Source: Ascaphus truei (taxonomy: Eukaryota; Chordata; Amphibia; Anura; Ascaphidae). Taken from it: 64,000 nt of DNA. The notes beneath the pieces were generated by a model, which saw only the letters and a program-made list of their open reading frames with translations, made no database searches and had not been told where the DNA came from. The DNA lies in assembly GCA_036426205.1 (NCBI GenBank), contig CM071569.1:6471764-6535763 (forward strand), in the 5' to 3' direction. Positions 11,111-21,164 of the stretch are shown here, piece after piece (within the stretch, counting starts at the first letter, position 1; each line of letters opens with the position of its first letter). The position numbers and the translations under genes were made by a program.

Positions 11111-11984
11111 GGTCTAGGACAAGAGCGCAGACAAGACCTCCTATGGTGTAGTATGTTAAAATGGACTTTATTATTAAAAAGTAATGTACTCACGAACTCT
11201 GCTAAAATGATAGGCAATTGAAGGGCTGACCGAAGGAGATAGGACAGTCCAATCTCTCAGAGTACAGCCTGGGACATGGTTGAACAGACCGAGCAGAGCC
11301 GAGCTGAGCCGATGAACTTACCCCCTTCATCTGTAATCAGCGCGGCTTTAGATGATGCTTAAGCACGCTTCCGCATGCGTGCAGAGGCTCAGCAAATTGC
11401 AGGCGACAGCCTGGTTTAATTTTCGGAGCGGAGGAGCGGTCACGTGACCGCAAACATCCAATGGGAGCGAGGGACTAGCCCCGCCTCCCACCACACCTCC
11501 GCTACGCCTTCGCCCCACCCCCGCCCCAAAGCGCGCTCACTGCCTCGCCTCCCAGCACGCAAAAAAGCGCCAGCTTGAGCAGGCGAGGCAGAGCAGGAGC
11601 ACGGCTCAGCGCGGCCCCGTGCCCGAGGCCTTAGCAAGCCGTGACGTGCAAAACACGTAGGAGGCTTTTTGGACTTCAGAGGCATCCGTAGCAGTCGTGC
11701 CCTCTGCCCTCGTGATGTCACCCTACTCCGGAAGAACGCAACGCTGCACTGAAGCCCGTGGGAGGCCTAGGGAACCAGCACTAGTTGCAATTGCAAGGCG
11801 CTAACATCGGAGGCCACCAGGGAGAGCAACAACACTGTATATCCTTCAGTCAGCCCTTCAACTGCTTATCATTTCAGCAGAATACAGTATGTGAGTGCAA
11901 TACTTGTTAACTACTTTTATAATAAATTCTATTTTAACATACTACACCATTGGAGGTCTTGCCTGTGCTCTTGTCCTAGACGCA
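11111..11984. repeat. Long inverted repeat element with inserted miniature
   Basis: The left arm (about 11111-11240) and right arm (about 11840-11984) are reverse complements over about 130 bases. Both contain GTCTAGGACAAGAGC, GACCTCC-ATGGTGTAGTATG and GAAGGGCTGACYGAAGGA. Between the arms lie a Harbinger-like miniature (11266-11630) and about 200 bases with GTGCAAAACACGTAGGAGG. This is a foldback or large terminal-inverted-repeat element. No transposase is present. Confidence 0.75.
11266..11630. mobile_element. PIF/Harbinger-like miniature
   Basis: It starts GCCTGGGACATGG and ends GTGCCCGAGGCC, followed by TTA. The interior shares ATCAGCGCGGCTTTAG, CGGTCACGTGAC, CCCCGCCTCC and GCTTGAGCAGG with the element at 38094-38459. 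The left TWA target appears mutated to ACA. GC-rich and non-coding. Confidence 0.6.
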
Positions 11985-12489
11985 TTGTGTTTTAATAGTC
12001 TTATTTTTTGCAGAAAATAATACATTGATTGACAGCATATTCAACTGGGATACCAAGCATAGGCAAACATTAAATACGGTTATTGTTGAGATAAAATCAG
12101 TCCTATTGTCAGACACGTATCCTGAGACATATTTTTGTCCTGGCATAAAACCCTGTTTGTGTGCAGACTCCATTCACACTGTTTGTTCTTGGTAATATTC
12201 TCTATTTTCCGCGGCTTAGCGGTGTAATGTTTTTACAGTGAACGTATTGTAGTGTTTTTCACCAAGTGCCTGTCACTTAGAACTTACAGATGTAGCAAGA
12301 CTCACTGTCCCGGGAGCCACGACGCCGTAAGCAGTGTCTGCTGTGGTCGTGCTGTGGAGGGTCCATGCTTCTGTATTGGACCCCCCACGCTGTTAATTCT
12401 CCAGTGTCACATGACTGCCGCTTGCGCCGGTGCTGAAGACACTCTCTCTTGCTACACCTGTACAGTCTCACTTTTGGTGCCTATAGTCC

Positions 12490-13729
12490 CAGGGTTGGCA
12501 ACCCTGTCGCCATTCGCCACTTGTGGCGAATTGGCACTGAAACTGTGGTGAAAAGGGCCGCCGGGACTTCCTGTGCGCCTCCTCCCCTGGTAGGGAAGGA
12601 GCGCGCTCCAGCAGTGTGACGCGCTCCCCTCCCTCACCCCCGGCCGCTCCAGCACATGCGTGCCGCGCTTGTCCGCTCCAGCACGTGACGCGCGCCCACT
12701 CAAAATGCGCACGCTCCCTCCCCTCCGAGCCGGCTTCAGAAGTTGACACACTGCCACGCTCCCCTCCGAGCCGGCTCCAGCTGAAGTTGACGCGCTGCCG
12801 CGCTTCCCTCCCGCCCTCCACCACCCCCATACCCACCCAACCCCTCCCGCCACCACTGCCTCCATCGCCTCTGTGCCGCGATCTGGTAGGAATGGGGGGG
12901 GGGGCTGATGATGAGGGGGACTGCTGAAAAGGGCTGGGGGGAGGACAAGGGTGCTGGGGGGAGGACAATGGTGCTGGGCGCAGGACAAGGGTGCTGGGGG
13001 AGATCAAGGGTGCTGGGGGAGATCAAGGGTGCTGGGGGCAGGACAAGGGTGCTGGGAGCAGGACAAGGGTGCTGGGGGCAGGACAAGGGTGCTGGGGGGA
13101 GAACAAGGGTGCAGGGGGGAGGACAAAGGTGCTGGGGGGAGGACAAGGGTGCTGGGGGAGATGAGGGGGGTGGGGGTGGCGTGAGAGGAGGATGAAGGGG
13201 GGTGAGAGGATGAGGGGTTTGCGGCCTGAGGGCCATACTATAGTGCGTGCGCTTGCTGCGCCGTGCGCGCGCGAGCATTTATAGTTGGCTGAGGTTAGTC
13301 AGCCTTTCTATAATGGTGCCGCGCGCGCGCACGGCAGTGAGCGTGTAACCAGCCGACGGGGGAAGATGAGGAAAAGAAAGATTTCGCGCTGCTACCGCCG
13401 CTGAAATGTGTGTGTATGTATGCATGTACAATGTTAATAAATAATTTATTAAAGTATTTATTTATTTCAAACGTATTTATAACAGACACATACACACACA
13501 TACACACAGTAACTCACTCGCTCACAGCATACACTCAAAAAGCATGGGTCACGTGCATGCGCGCACACACTATAGAACGGCCCTGAGAATTTATAAACTT
13601 GTTCAAACAGTGTGTGTTTAAAACTTTCATATGCGCAACATAATACCTGAATTTTTACATGGTGTGGCTATTTTCACTTCTAATTCGCCACACCTATGGC
13701 TACATTGAAAAATAGGTTGCCCACCCCTG
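12490..13729. mobile_element. Non-autonomous hAT element, 1.24 kb
   Basis: It starts CAGGGTTGGCAACC and ends GGTTGCCCACCCCTG. Inverted similarity continues inward as CGCCAC-TGTGGCGAATT against AATTCGCCACACC. Flanks are CTATAGTCC and CTATAGCC, a target duplication differing by one base. The interior is GC-rich and contains a minisatellite (12937-13163). Two overlapping minus-strand frames of about 180 residues are Pro/Ser-rich repeat translations and resemble no transposase. Confidence 0.75.
12937..13163. repeat. G-rich minisatellite, about 20-base unit
   Basis: About eleven tandem variants of GGTGCTGGGGGGAGGACAAG, with unit lengths of 18-21 bases, lie within the hAT element at 12490-13729. 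Several adjacent units are identical, which indicates recent expansion. Confidence 0.9.
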
Positions 13730-13746
13730 CTATAGCCCATGGAGAA

Positions 13747-13850
13747 AAGTGACTTGTTAAAGGTCACTCTGTGCTGACATTAGAATTCAAACCCACTTCA
13801 AAGGCCATGATGTAACCACAGTACTATTCCTTCTCATTATGCTACCTTAT
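13747..13850 (-). mobile_element. Ancient MIR-type tRNA SINE fragment, antisense
   Basis: GTGACTTGTTAAAGGTCACTC followed by GAATTCAAACCCACTT and GTAACCACAGTACTATTCC has the layout of a reverse-complemented MIR/CORE SINE: core, then B-box complement, then A-box region. It is highly diverged and lacks the tail. Confidence 0.5.
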
Positions 13851-13859
13851 TGGTTTACC

Positions 13860-14829
13860 ATGTTGAAGCTCTTCCTTTCTTATGTCTGACCTTTTATTGA
13901 ATAAATAACGAAAAAGGTTTTCACCTGGGACAAAAAATAGTCTCGTGTCACGGGGCTTATCTGCTCAAGATGAAAACTGAAACATAATTATACATAAATA
14001 ATCACAAAATAGTGCCAAGTTATATTGATTAGGTCTGAAAATATGGTATGGATTATTGACACCTTTCTTTCTATTGATTTGTTTGGATTAACAAGGGCAA
14101 TAGGATATTCAGACAGAGGGATTGCACATACTAATTATAAAAACCCCGATAAAAAGAAAGGGCTATTTTAAATATCACTTGTTACTTACTTATTGTGAGT
14201 GACTTTGTTGCACGTGTAACATTTACATATCCTTTCCATATTGTTCCCAGAAAAGAAATGCCGTAAAGGCAATAAAAATTTTATTGCCACGTCTTTAAGT
14301 GGTAATTGGTGCTTCTATACACATTGAAAGTGCAAATGTCAACTTGAAAATCTTTAATTGCTGCTGAACAATTTAGCTCATTTGAATAATGATGCCTCTG
14401 TAAGGCCGGGATGTGTCAACAAATGCTAATTTTAGCAACAACTAGAAGGGGAACAATAACTGGCGCTGACGATTCTGTATGTTTCGGTGGCTATTGGCTA
14501 ATCCATTTGGTAGGATGTTGGATGTGTGTTAATGCTTCAATTTACACAATTATCAAGATGCTACTTACAGTCTTTGTCACAAAACACTGACAAAACCAAA
14601 AAGGAAATAGTTTCAGCAGCGGCTGTTCCACAATCCTGGGGCCAATGCATGTTTCAGAACAAATAACAACACAGTGTGCGGATTAAACAACGGCTCAATG
14701 ACCCATATGTACAAATTCATTAAGAATAACACTTTAAAGCTATTTAATCTGTATAGCATTGCAGTAAATGTTGCACAATGTAAAATTCAATTAGGCAGGA
14801 AAATGTCAGCCCGTAACACATTTCTTAAC
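13860..14829. other. AT-rich noncoding stretch, possible conserved elements
   Basis: There is no supported coding frame. The parts at 14330-14400 and 14620-14820 are free of repeat signatures, balanced in composition and rich in TAAT/ATTA and CAAT words, as often seen in vertebrate conserved noncoding elements. Conservation cannot be judged from one sequence. Confidence 0.3.
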
Positions 14830-15262
14830 TGTAAGGGTTCCAGTGCAGGCCTTGGCTGGGACCCGCCCTTACCTGGCTGCTGTGGACATTTGGATTACTG
14901 GCAGCCTGCTATATTGGCTGCACCTATTCAAGGGCTTAAATAGCAGCCAGTGACTCCCAGCCCCTGCCTGAGCATTGTATACGTTTCCCTGTGTTCCTGG
15001 CCACCCTGGGTTCTAGTTACTGAGCCTTCCTTGTTTGTGAGCCTTCACTGGAGGTTAGCCTGTTGCTGTACCTAGCCTGTTCCTTTGGAATCCCTGCTGC
15101 TGACCCCAGACCGTGACCCCGACCACGCTGCCTGCCATCTGCCCTAGCCCTTTGCCTGGACTTTGCACCACTGCCGCCTGTCCTAACCTCCTGCCTGCTT
15201 ACCGACTACAGATACTCTAACAGGACTCTGTCCCTGGGTCCTGGTCGGTTAATTTGCATCCA
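14830..15262 (+). mobile_element. Ty3/gypsy-type LTR with start of leader
   Basis: It begins TGTAAGGGTTCC. A TATA-like GGGCTTAAATAGC near 14933 is followed by C/T-rich U5-like sequence with repeated GACCCCGACC/CTGCCTGCC words, and it finishes at about GACTCTGTCCCTGGGTCCTGG. The last 50 bases match the junction around 28335-28341 plus 28991-29015, upstream of a gag fragment, which supports the gypsy assignment. The exact 3' end and target duplication are unresolved. Confidence 0.55.
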
Positions 15263-17593
15263 GTAAGGGCACTCTAAACACGTGGTGATATGGTGAACAC
15301 TTTAAAACATACACTTTATTCCAATAATTTAACAAAATGGGTGATAAAACTAGAATTAAATGCTTGGATCCTTAATGTGAACACTAAATGTGGTGTTCTG
15401 GATCAATGAAAGTATGACTGCAAATATCCTCTACTAATATATGCTGCAGTTTGGACCAGTGGGTATGGTGAATCTCTGTCCAGATGAACTTTGATACATA
15501 TATTATACATTATATATTATTTGATACATATCATTATAATATTGTGCCAAATAAATACTCTTATAACCACTCTCCAACCGCTCACAGATATGGGCGACAC
15601 TAGTTTGGCACAGACGGCCTTTATACACTGACATGCTGTGTATCAATATAATGGCAGGACCCCTTCAAGTCATATATGTTACAGTATTGTACAGTATATG
15701 AGTTAGCGGAAAGGCATGTGCAGCAAAAGTCATGATATAAGCTTGAAACTCTCTTTTGACAGGATGTATACTAATAGAAAGAACTACTCACTTGCGCGTT
15801 TACCGTTTGCTTCTAATAATAATAACACAACTTCTCCTTAAAAAAAACTATTCTTTTATCTCCTTATTCTTCATAGCAAAAAAATAAATCGAGAAGACAT
15901 GCCACCATCATATTGTGTATTCAGACGTGCATCACAGACATCCTACAGCGCACACAGAGGAACCATTCCTAGGCCAGGGCCTGCCCACGTTATACTCTCA
16001 GTGCGTTCTGCATCATTACGTTGGCTCGTCAAGAGATCAATTGCATAAGCATACTATGGTCTTAAATACGGAAACCTTAACAATAAAACTTGATCAACAC
16101 ATAAAACATCACAATACTATTATTTTCGCGTTTATGCATGCCACCCCATCTATAATAACAACATTTCTCTGAACTACTGGTATTTTGGCTTCTCTTATTT
16201 ACAATTTGAATACATCCTATAACTGTGTTTTCACATATGTCAGATAATCTTCAGCAGAGAAAATGCAACTACAACGGGTAGTATCCATTGGGATTCCCCC
16301 TTTTTACTTTCATTATTAAATTGTGTGTGTGGTGTTTAGCATTGTACATCACCTTCTTGTATTTGTCTCTGTGGTCATTGTGACCAATTATTAAATATTA
16401 AATACTATTTTTATGCGAATCCGCGGTGCGCTTTTGCGCCTTGTGTTTTTTTCTATTCAGTGATGTAAATCTTAATAAAGAAAATACCAAATTATATTAA
16501 AGTGCAAAATCGTGCACACGCGTATTTCACAATGATTTAAAGTGAATGTGAATTGAAAATTCCAATACAAACAAATAATCAATTGCAGCTTCAACCCTTT
16601 GTGTGGATTGCTACCTCAATCCAAGATAATTCAGGTGTCCAGGTGATTCGGGGAGCGCCAAATATATATAGAATAAAGAACACAAGCAAATAGTGCGATA
16701 TGTCTTTAAAAATTATAATCTTCACTAGAGCCCTTTCAATAAACCCAAAGAAATTTGTACTCACAAATTTCTAAGTATAAGTGTGTATGTAAAGGTTTCT
16801 TTGCTCTGTAATACCAAAACGCATCAGCAAGTATAGGGACCGCATATGCAGGAACCTTTGTGGAATAGAATAAGGAAACGGAACGTAGCACAGACTGATA
16901 AAAAAACTTTATCTGGGATGAGTAAATGATGAGCTACACTCACACGGTGCTAGCTAAAATCAAGCATATTGATCCTTACATTAACGCCGGCAGCTGCAGC
17001 AAACTCTCAGCTTCTACACAGTGTAGGACTAGCATCATCCGTCCTCGCGTCTCTCAGTGGAATCCCCGGATGGAGCTGGAGGCGGGTTGGTAAGTAGGCA
17101 GGACGCGCTGTGTCTCACCTTCCACTACCTCTTCACTGGTCACACTCAACGCGTTTAACATTGTCAAAGCTTTCATCAGGAGTCCACAGAACCCCAAAAT
17201 AACTTTATATATGGAACCTAAATAAATTCTAAATACTACAGTAGCAGGGCACATGATGTGTCAAAGCTACCTTATAGATTTACCATCACGGCTGATATCA
17301 GAAGCGGTCAATGGATGAGTGCATCAGTATGCTCTACTGTCTGTAGATATCTGGTTTTGATTGTATTTAGTGTTTAAGTGGAAACAATACTGATCCAATA
17401 GGATTTAAGAGACTGAGAGGGTAGCTTGGTCTACCCCTATTTATGTCTGGAGAATATCAGAAGCATCAGTTTTATTAGATATTTGTACAATTGGGCCTAG
17501 TGACCCAACTTGTTAGGGCTAGTTGTGTGTGTGTTTGTCTTTCCTCTCATTTATTTTAACTCCGCGCATGTCTCGAAATAAAATTTTCAGTTA
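15263..17593. other. AT-rich noncoding stretch with degraded repeats
   Basis: No supported coding frame. Near 17150 CAACGCGTTTAACATTG followed by CTTTCATCAGGAG resembles the GAAACGCGT-type motif of dispersed frog repeats. CCGCGGTGCGCTTTTGCGCC near 16420 looks like part of another. AATAAA words occur at several places. Boundaries cannot be set. Confidence 0.35.
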
Positions 17594-17597
17594 CCAA

Positions 17598-19452
17598 TAT
17601 AGCCTGGAGCTCCCGTGGCTCCTGGAGGCCCCCCTCCCCTGGTGCAGCTCGATCGCGGGTGCTGAAAAACCCGACGGCTGCTTCCAAGGGTGGGGGCTGG
17701 AGCAGGGAGCAGCGCGGCTTCTCCTGCCTGCGGCCGGTTGCCGGGGACGCGATCGGGCCGTTGCTAAGGCCGCGATCGCGTCTCTATGGTCCCGGCGGCC
17801 GCAGAGCAGGGCGCCGCCATTGAGGACCGTCTCGCGCATGCGCAGTTGTAGCGTTAGCGCGAAAGGCCCCCAGATAGCTCGCGCGAAAGCAGGGAGAGAT
17901 CAGGACAGTGTAGGGAGAGCCCCAGAGCCCGGGAAAGCTTGCGCATGCGCAGGGCAGGGGAGAGAAAGCCCGCGAACCCCTAGCCTACCAGGGAAGGCTC
18001 TGAGCTGGGACTACATATCCCAAGAGCCTTTGCGAGCCCCATGTGACACCAGGGAGCCAATAGGGCTTAGGAGACCCCTGGGAAAAGAGATACATTTGGC
18101 GGGCTTGCAGCACGTTAGATCAGTCAGGAAGAGTGAGAGACCGGAGCAGCCCAGGGAAGGAGGTAGGGTACAGGAGTCAGGGACTCCCTGTACTAGGCCA
18201 GTATCCCCAGGGCCCGAGATAGCTCAGCTCCCCAGTAAGGTGAGTGTTGCCAGGGGCAGCCCTCAGGTTAGGGACCCTGCCACTTACATTAGTGGGAGCT
18301 GGGAAAGTAAGGTTACAGAGAGTTGGAGTCAGGGAGCTGTATGGAAGGAAGGGTGCGGGGAGCGAGTGCAGCTCCTGCCCCATATAGGTACCTACACCCC
18401 AGGTAGGCCCCAACTCCCCACTAGCTTAGTGGGTAAGTGCTTAGGGAGGCCCAAGATAGGGACGCTGCCCTTAGCATAGAGTGCTGCCTTGTCAGAGTTA
18501 CGGCTGTTAGTGTTGTGAGGTCTGACAGGCAGGCACCTTGTTGTGCAGCACGTTGGCTGCAGCCTCCAGTGAGCTACAGCTTGCTGCTGTAGGCGCTGGG
18601 ACTAGTCAGAAAGTAGTGAGGCTGAAGGGACTTGGGTAGTTAGGGGAGTGGGACAGGCCATAACCCCTGCAGGCCCCTAGGAGTTCCCCAAGCCACTACA
18701 GGTTGCTGTACTACAGGGACAGGCCCTAGGTTAGGGTTCCTGTCACGTTAGTACCAAGTGTTAGTTAGGGACTCAGCGGACGCTGCGGTTCCTGTGAAGC
18801 GGTTCGGACCCACGTTGGGGTCCGCAGAGACTATTCCGGAGTGAGACCGCCCTGGTGGTCTGCGTACAAAGGAGTTCGGTTGGAGGATCAGACGGATTCA
18901 TCACACGTCTGACCCTTTGCGAAGACAGTTGCTGATCCGAGTACCGGAGTGCTCGGCAGGTACCATACAGTCATAAGTGCACCAACGGGCCCCTTAGTGT
19001 AACTGTGACTGCGCAGTCACCCACGTTCTCTCCAAGAGTGCGGGACATTGGGTGGGATTCTCGGGACACTGGGTGGGATCACCTGGTGTTGGGGAAGCGT
19101 CCTGCGGCGCGACGCAGTAAGTGTCTCCTCGAGAGAGGGACACAGGTTATATTATTGTATTGTAGTGATATATGTTGTTTGCATGTTAGTAAAGTCCTTA
19201 GTTATTATACCTCACCGTGTATGTTATTATTGATTGTCCTGCGAGGAACCACTCCCCCTCTGGTGGGAGCCATCGCAGGTGGAGGCGCTGAATTGAGTAA
19301 GTGGTTACCCCTAGTATAATTGCCCCAGGTTCCCCGTGGCGGAAGCTCAGCCCTCCTGCGAGCCAACAGGTAATGCACCACACCTATGGTAACACCGTAT
19401 GTTCCTTGCACCCACATCAGATCTGCGATTGGAGGGGGGAATACCCGTTACA
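17598..19452 (+). mobile_element. Solo LTR, family L, copy 2 (sense on plus strand)
   Basis: A 1855-base unit flanked by CCAA at 17594-17597 and 19453-19456. It starts TATAGCCTGG, a mutated form of TGTAACCCTGG in copy 1, and ends GGAATACCCGTTACA. It aligns to the reverse complement of 9184-10873 from end to end, including CCTCCCCTGGTGCAGCTCGATCGCGGGT, the GCGCATGCGC region, GACAGTTGC and the terminal GGTGGAGGCGCTG area. A 318-residue open frame (17523-18479) starts outside the element and crosses its GC-rich part. It has no recognisable domain and I treat it as chance. Confidence 0.8.
17813..18028 (+). promoter_or_regulatory. CpG promoter-like core of LTR copy 2
   Basis: GCCGCCATTG (17813-17822, YY1-like), GCGCATGCGC at 17834-17843 and 17941-17950 (NRF1-like), and ACTACATATCCCAAGAGCC (18010-18028, ZNF143-like) occur in this order, as in copy 1. 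No TATA box is evident. The combination is typical of housekeeping CpG promoters. Function is inferred. Confidence 0.5.
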
Positions 19453-19456
19453 CCAA

Positions 19457-20103
19457 TATTTCCTCATTTTTCTTATTTCTACTAAGTGCTATCACATTGG
19501 GGTCCTTTTTCTCTTGGTCTGTATTCGATATTACCCCAGATCACAGCACCGTCATTCCTTTGGTATAGAGCAGTAGCGAGGGCATCTTTCCCTCCCCCCT
19601 TATCCTGGGTTTTGTGTTTTAATTAGTAACAATATACCTGTAGCAAAAAAGAATTGGAGAGTCGTGAAAAATGACATGTATGCCATTACCAAATTTCTTT
19701 CATTTAACCCCGGGGCAGTGGCAACCTACCCGGGAACCCCAGAGTACCACGGAACACATGTGTAAACCACTAGTTGTCACCATTTAGTTTAGCAATTCAG
19801 AAGAGTTCTGTTAGGTTGAGATCCAAGTGATGCACAGAATCACAGCGTGTGAGGATGCAATGGTGAGAAGTACAGTAGTGGCAGAGAGAGAGCAGGGTCG
19901 GGAACCTGATTCACTGGCTGGAAGAGAAGCTTAGTCAGCTGAAAAGGCTCAGCGACATCTGACCACATAAATCCAGTAAATTGGAATTGCCTGGTGGAGA
20001 CTGGAATCAATCCACATGTAATAGTTGTCATTGCATTTACCAACAAGGTCTAATATGTAACAAAATGACAATGTAAAATAGTCACAAAGAGAAATGTGAG
20101 CTG
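19457..20103. other. No gene recognised
   Basis: Flanking sequence of LTR copy 2 and AT-rich DNA. No coding frame, tandem array or element end was identified. Confidence 0.5.
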
Positions 20104-20190
20104 CTTTATATATATCTATTATATATAAATATATATATATATATATTATATTATATATATTATAGATCTATTATATAATATATATACACA
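20104..20190. repeat. AT-rich microsatellite
   Basis: Runs of TA and TATTA words over about 85 bases. A second TA tract lies at 20484-20555, on the other side of the octamer-containing repeat. Confidence 0.9.
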
Positions 20191-20204
20191 AAATGTAAAT
20201 ACAA

Positions 20205-20480
20205 CTGTATGCTCATCTGCATGTCTAGGCAGGTCTGCAACCCCGCCTTTCCCCATTATCACCCGCTACAGCACTTCCACTGCAGCAAGAGATTCTGGAA
20301 ATGACATGCAAATGAGCACACAGTGCCACTTTTTGCTTCAAAAACCATTTTAACATGTTTCCCTATAGGCTAAGCTTGCTGCATGGTCACAGCTTTGAGC
20401 ACAGCCAGGGTTAAGGTGCATACCCAGAACCACACCACAACAGCTGTTTCGACCTTAATGGGTCCATCATGTGGGGTTGA
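20205..20480 (-). repeat. Interspersed repeat with octamer motif, copy 2
   Basis: Antisense counterpart of 6425-6560. On the minus strand, GTGCTCATTTGCATGTCATTTCC is followed by CTTGCTGCAGTGGAAG, GATAATGGGGAAAGGC and GCAGACCTGCCTAGACATG. This copy continues upstream to TTCGACCTTAATGGGTCCATC near 20449. It lies between two TA tracts, which may mark its edges. Confidence 0.65.
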
Positions 20481-20516
20481 TTATTATATATATATATATC
20501 ATATTATTTACTACTA

Positions 20517-20555
<39 letters not shown>

Positions 20556-20697
20556 TTTATAATTGATATATGTAGAGATATTCATTTACTTATTGCATGG
20601 TTCCAACATCGCTTACTCCACTGGAGCTGTAGAAATGATACAGTGGGGGTTTTAACAATTATATTTCATAACTGTTAGAAGTATCTATGTGCTAGAT

Positions 20698-21156
20698 CAG
20701 GGGTGCGCAAACTGTGTGGGGGGCGGGAGATTTTGCTGGGGGGGGGAGGAGTGGGCCATTGCAGAGGACCCGCGCTCTTCCCCATGGCATTTAAATGAAA
20801 TGCCGGGAGATCGCGTGAGGCCCCCGCAACACTTTACTTACCCCGATTCAGCCGCTCTGTGACGCGTCACCATGACAATGCGGCATCAAGTGACGCCGTG
20901 GGGTCGTGTGACGCGTCACATGACGCCACGGGTCACGTGACGTCACATGACCCCGCAGCATCATTGGACGCAGCTCAAAGGTAGGGAGGGGGGCGCGGGC
21001 GACGCAGCTCTAAGGTAGGGAGGGGGTGCATGGGCGACGCAGCTCTAAGGTAGGGAGGGGGGGCGCGGGCGACGCAGCTCTAAAGTAGGGAGGGGGGCGC
21101 GGGCGACGCAGCAGGGAAGACGGGGGGGCGCAGCACAAAAAGTTTGCGCTCCCCTG
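20698..21156. mobile_element. hAT-type miniature element, copy C
   Basis: A 459-base element flanked by exact 8-base duplications TGCTAGAT (20690-20697 and 21157-21164). Ends are CAGGGGTGCGCAAACT and AGTTTGCGCTCCCCTG, near-perfect inverted repeats. The interior contains many TGACGTCA/GTGACGCGTCAC-like palindromes and, at 20978-21115, a small tandem array. It is the same family as 5868 and 7522 but longer because of that array. Confidence 0.93.
20978..21115. repeat. Tandem array inside hAT copy C
   Basis: Four units of about 35 bases, built on GACGCAGCTCTAAGGTAGGG followed by a G-rich run and CGCGGGC. The unit is present once or not at all in the other copies, so it expanded after insertion or in a progenitor. 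Confidence 0.85.
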
Positions 21157-21164
21157 TGCTAGAT

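Noticed and set aside
12452..13278. Three Pro/Ser-rich minus-strand frames of about 180 residues
   Set aside because: They overlap each other in different frames within a hAT element and its minisatellite.
17523..18479. 318-residue plus-strand open frame
   Set aside because: It starts outside and runs into the GC-rich part of LTR copy 2, has no domain, and the homologous copy at 9184 does not keep the frame.
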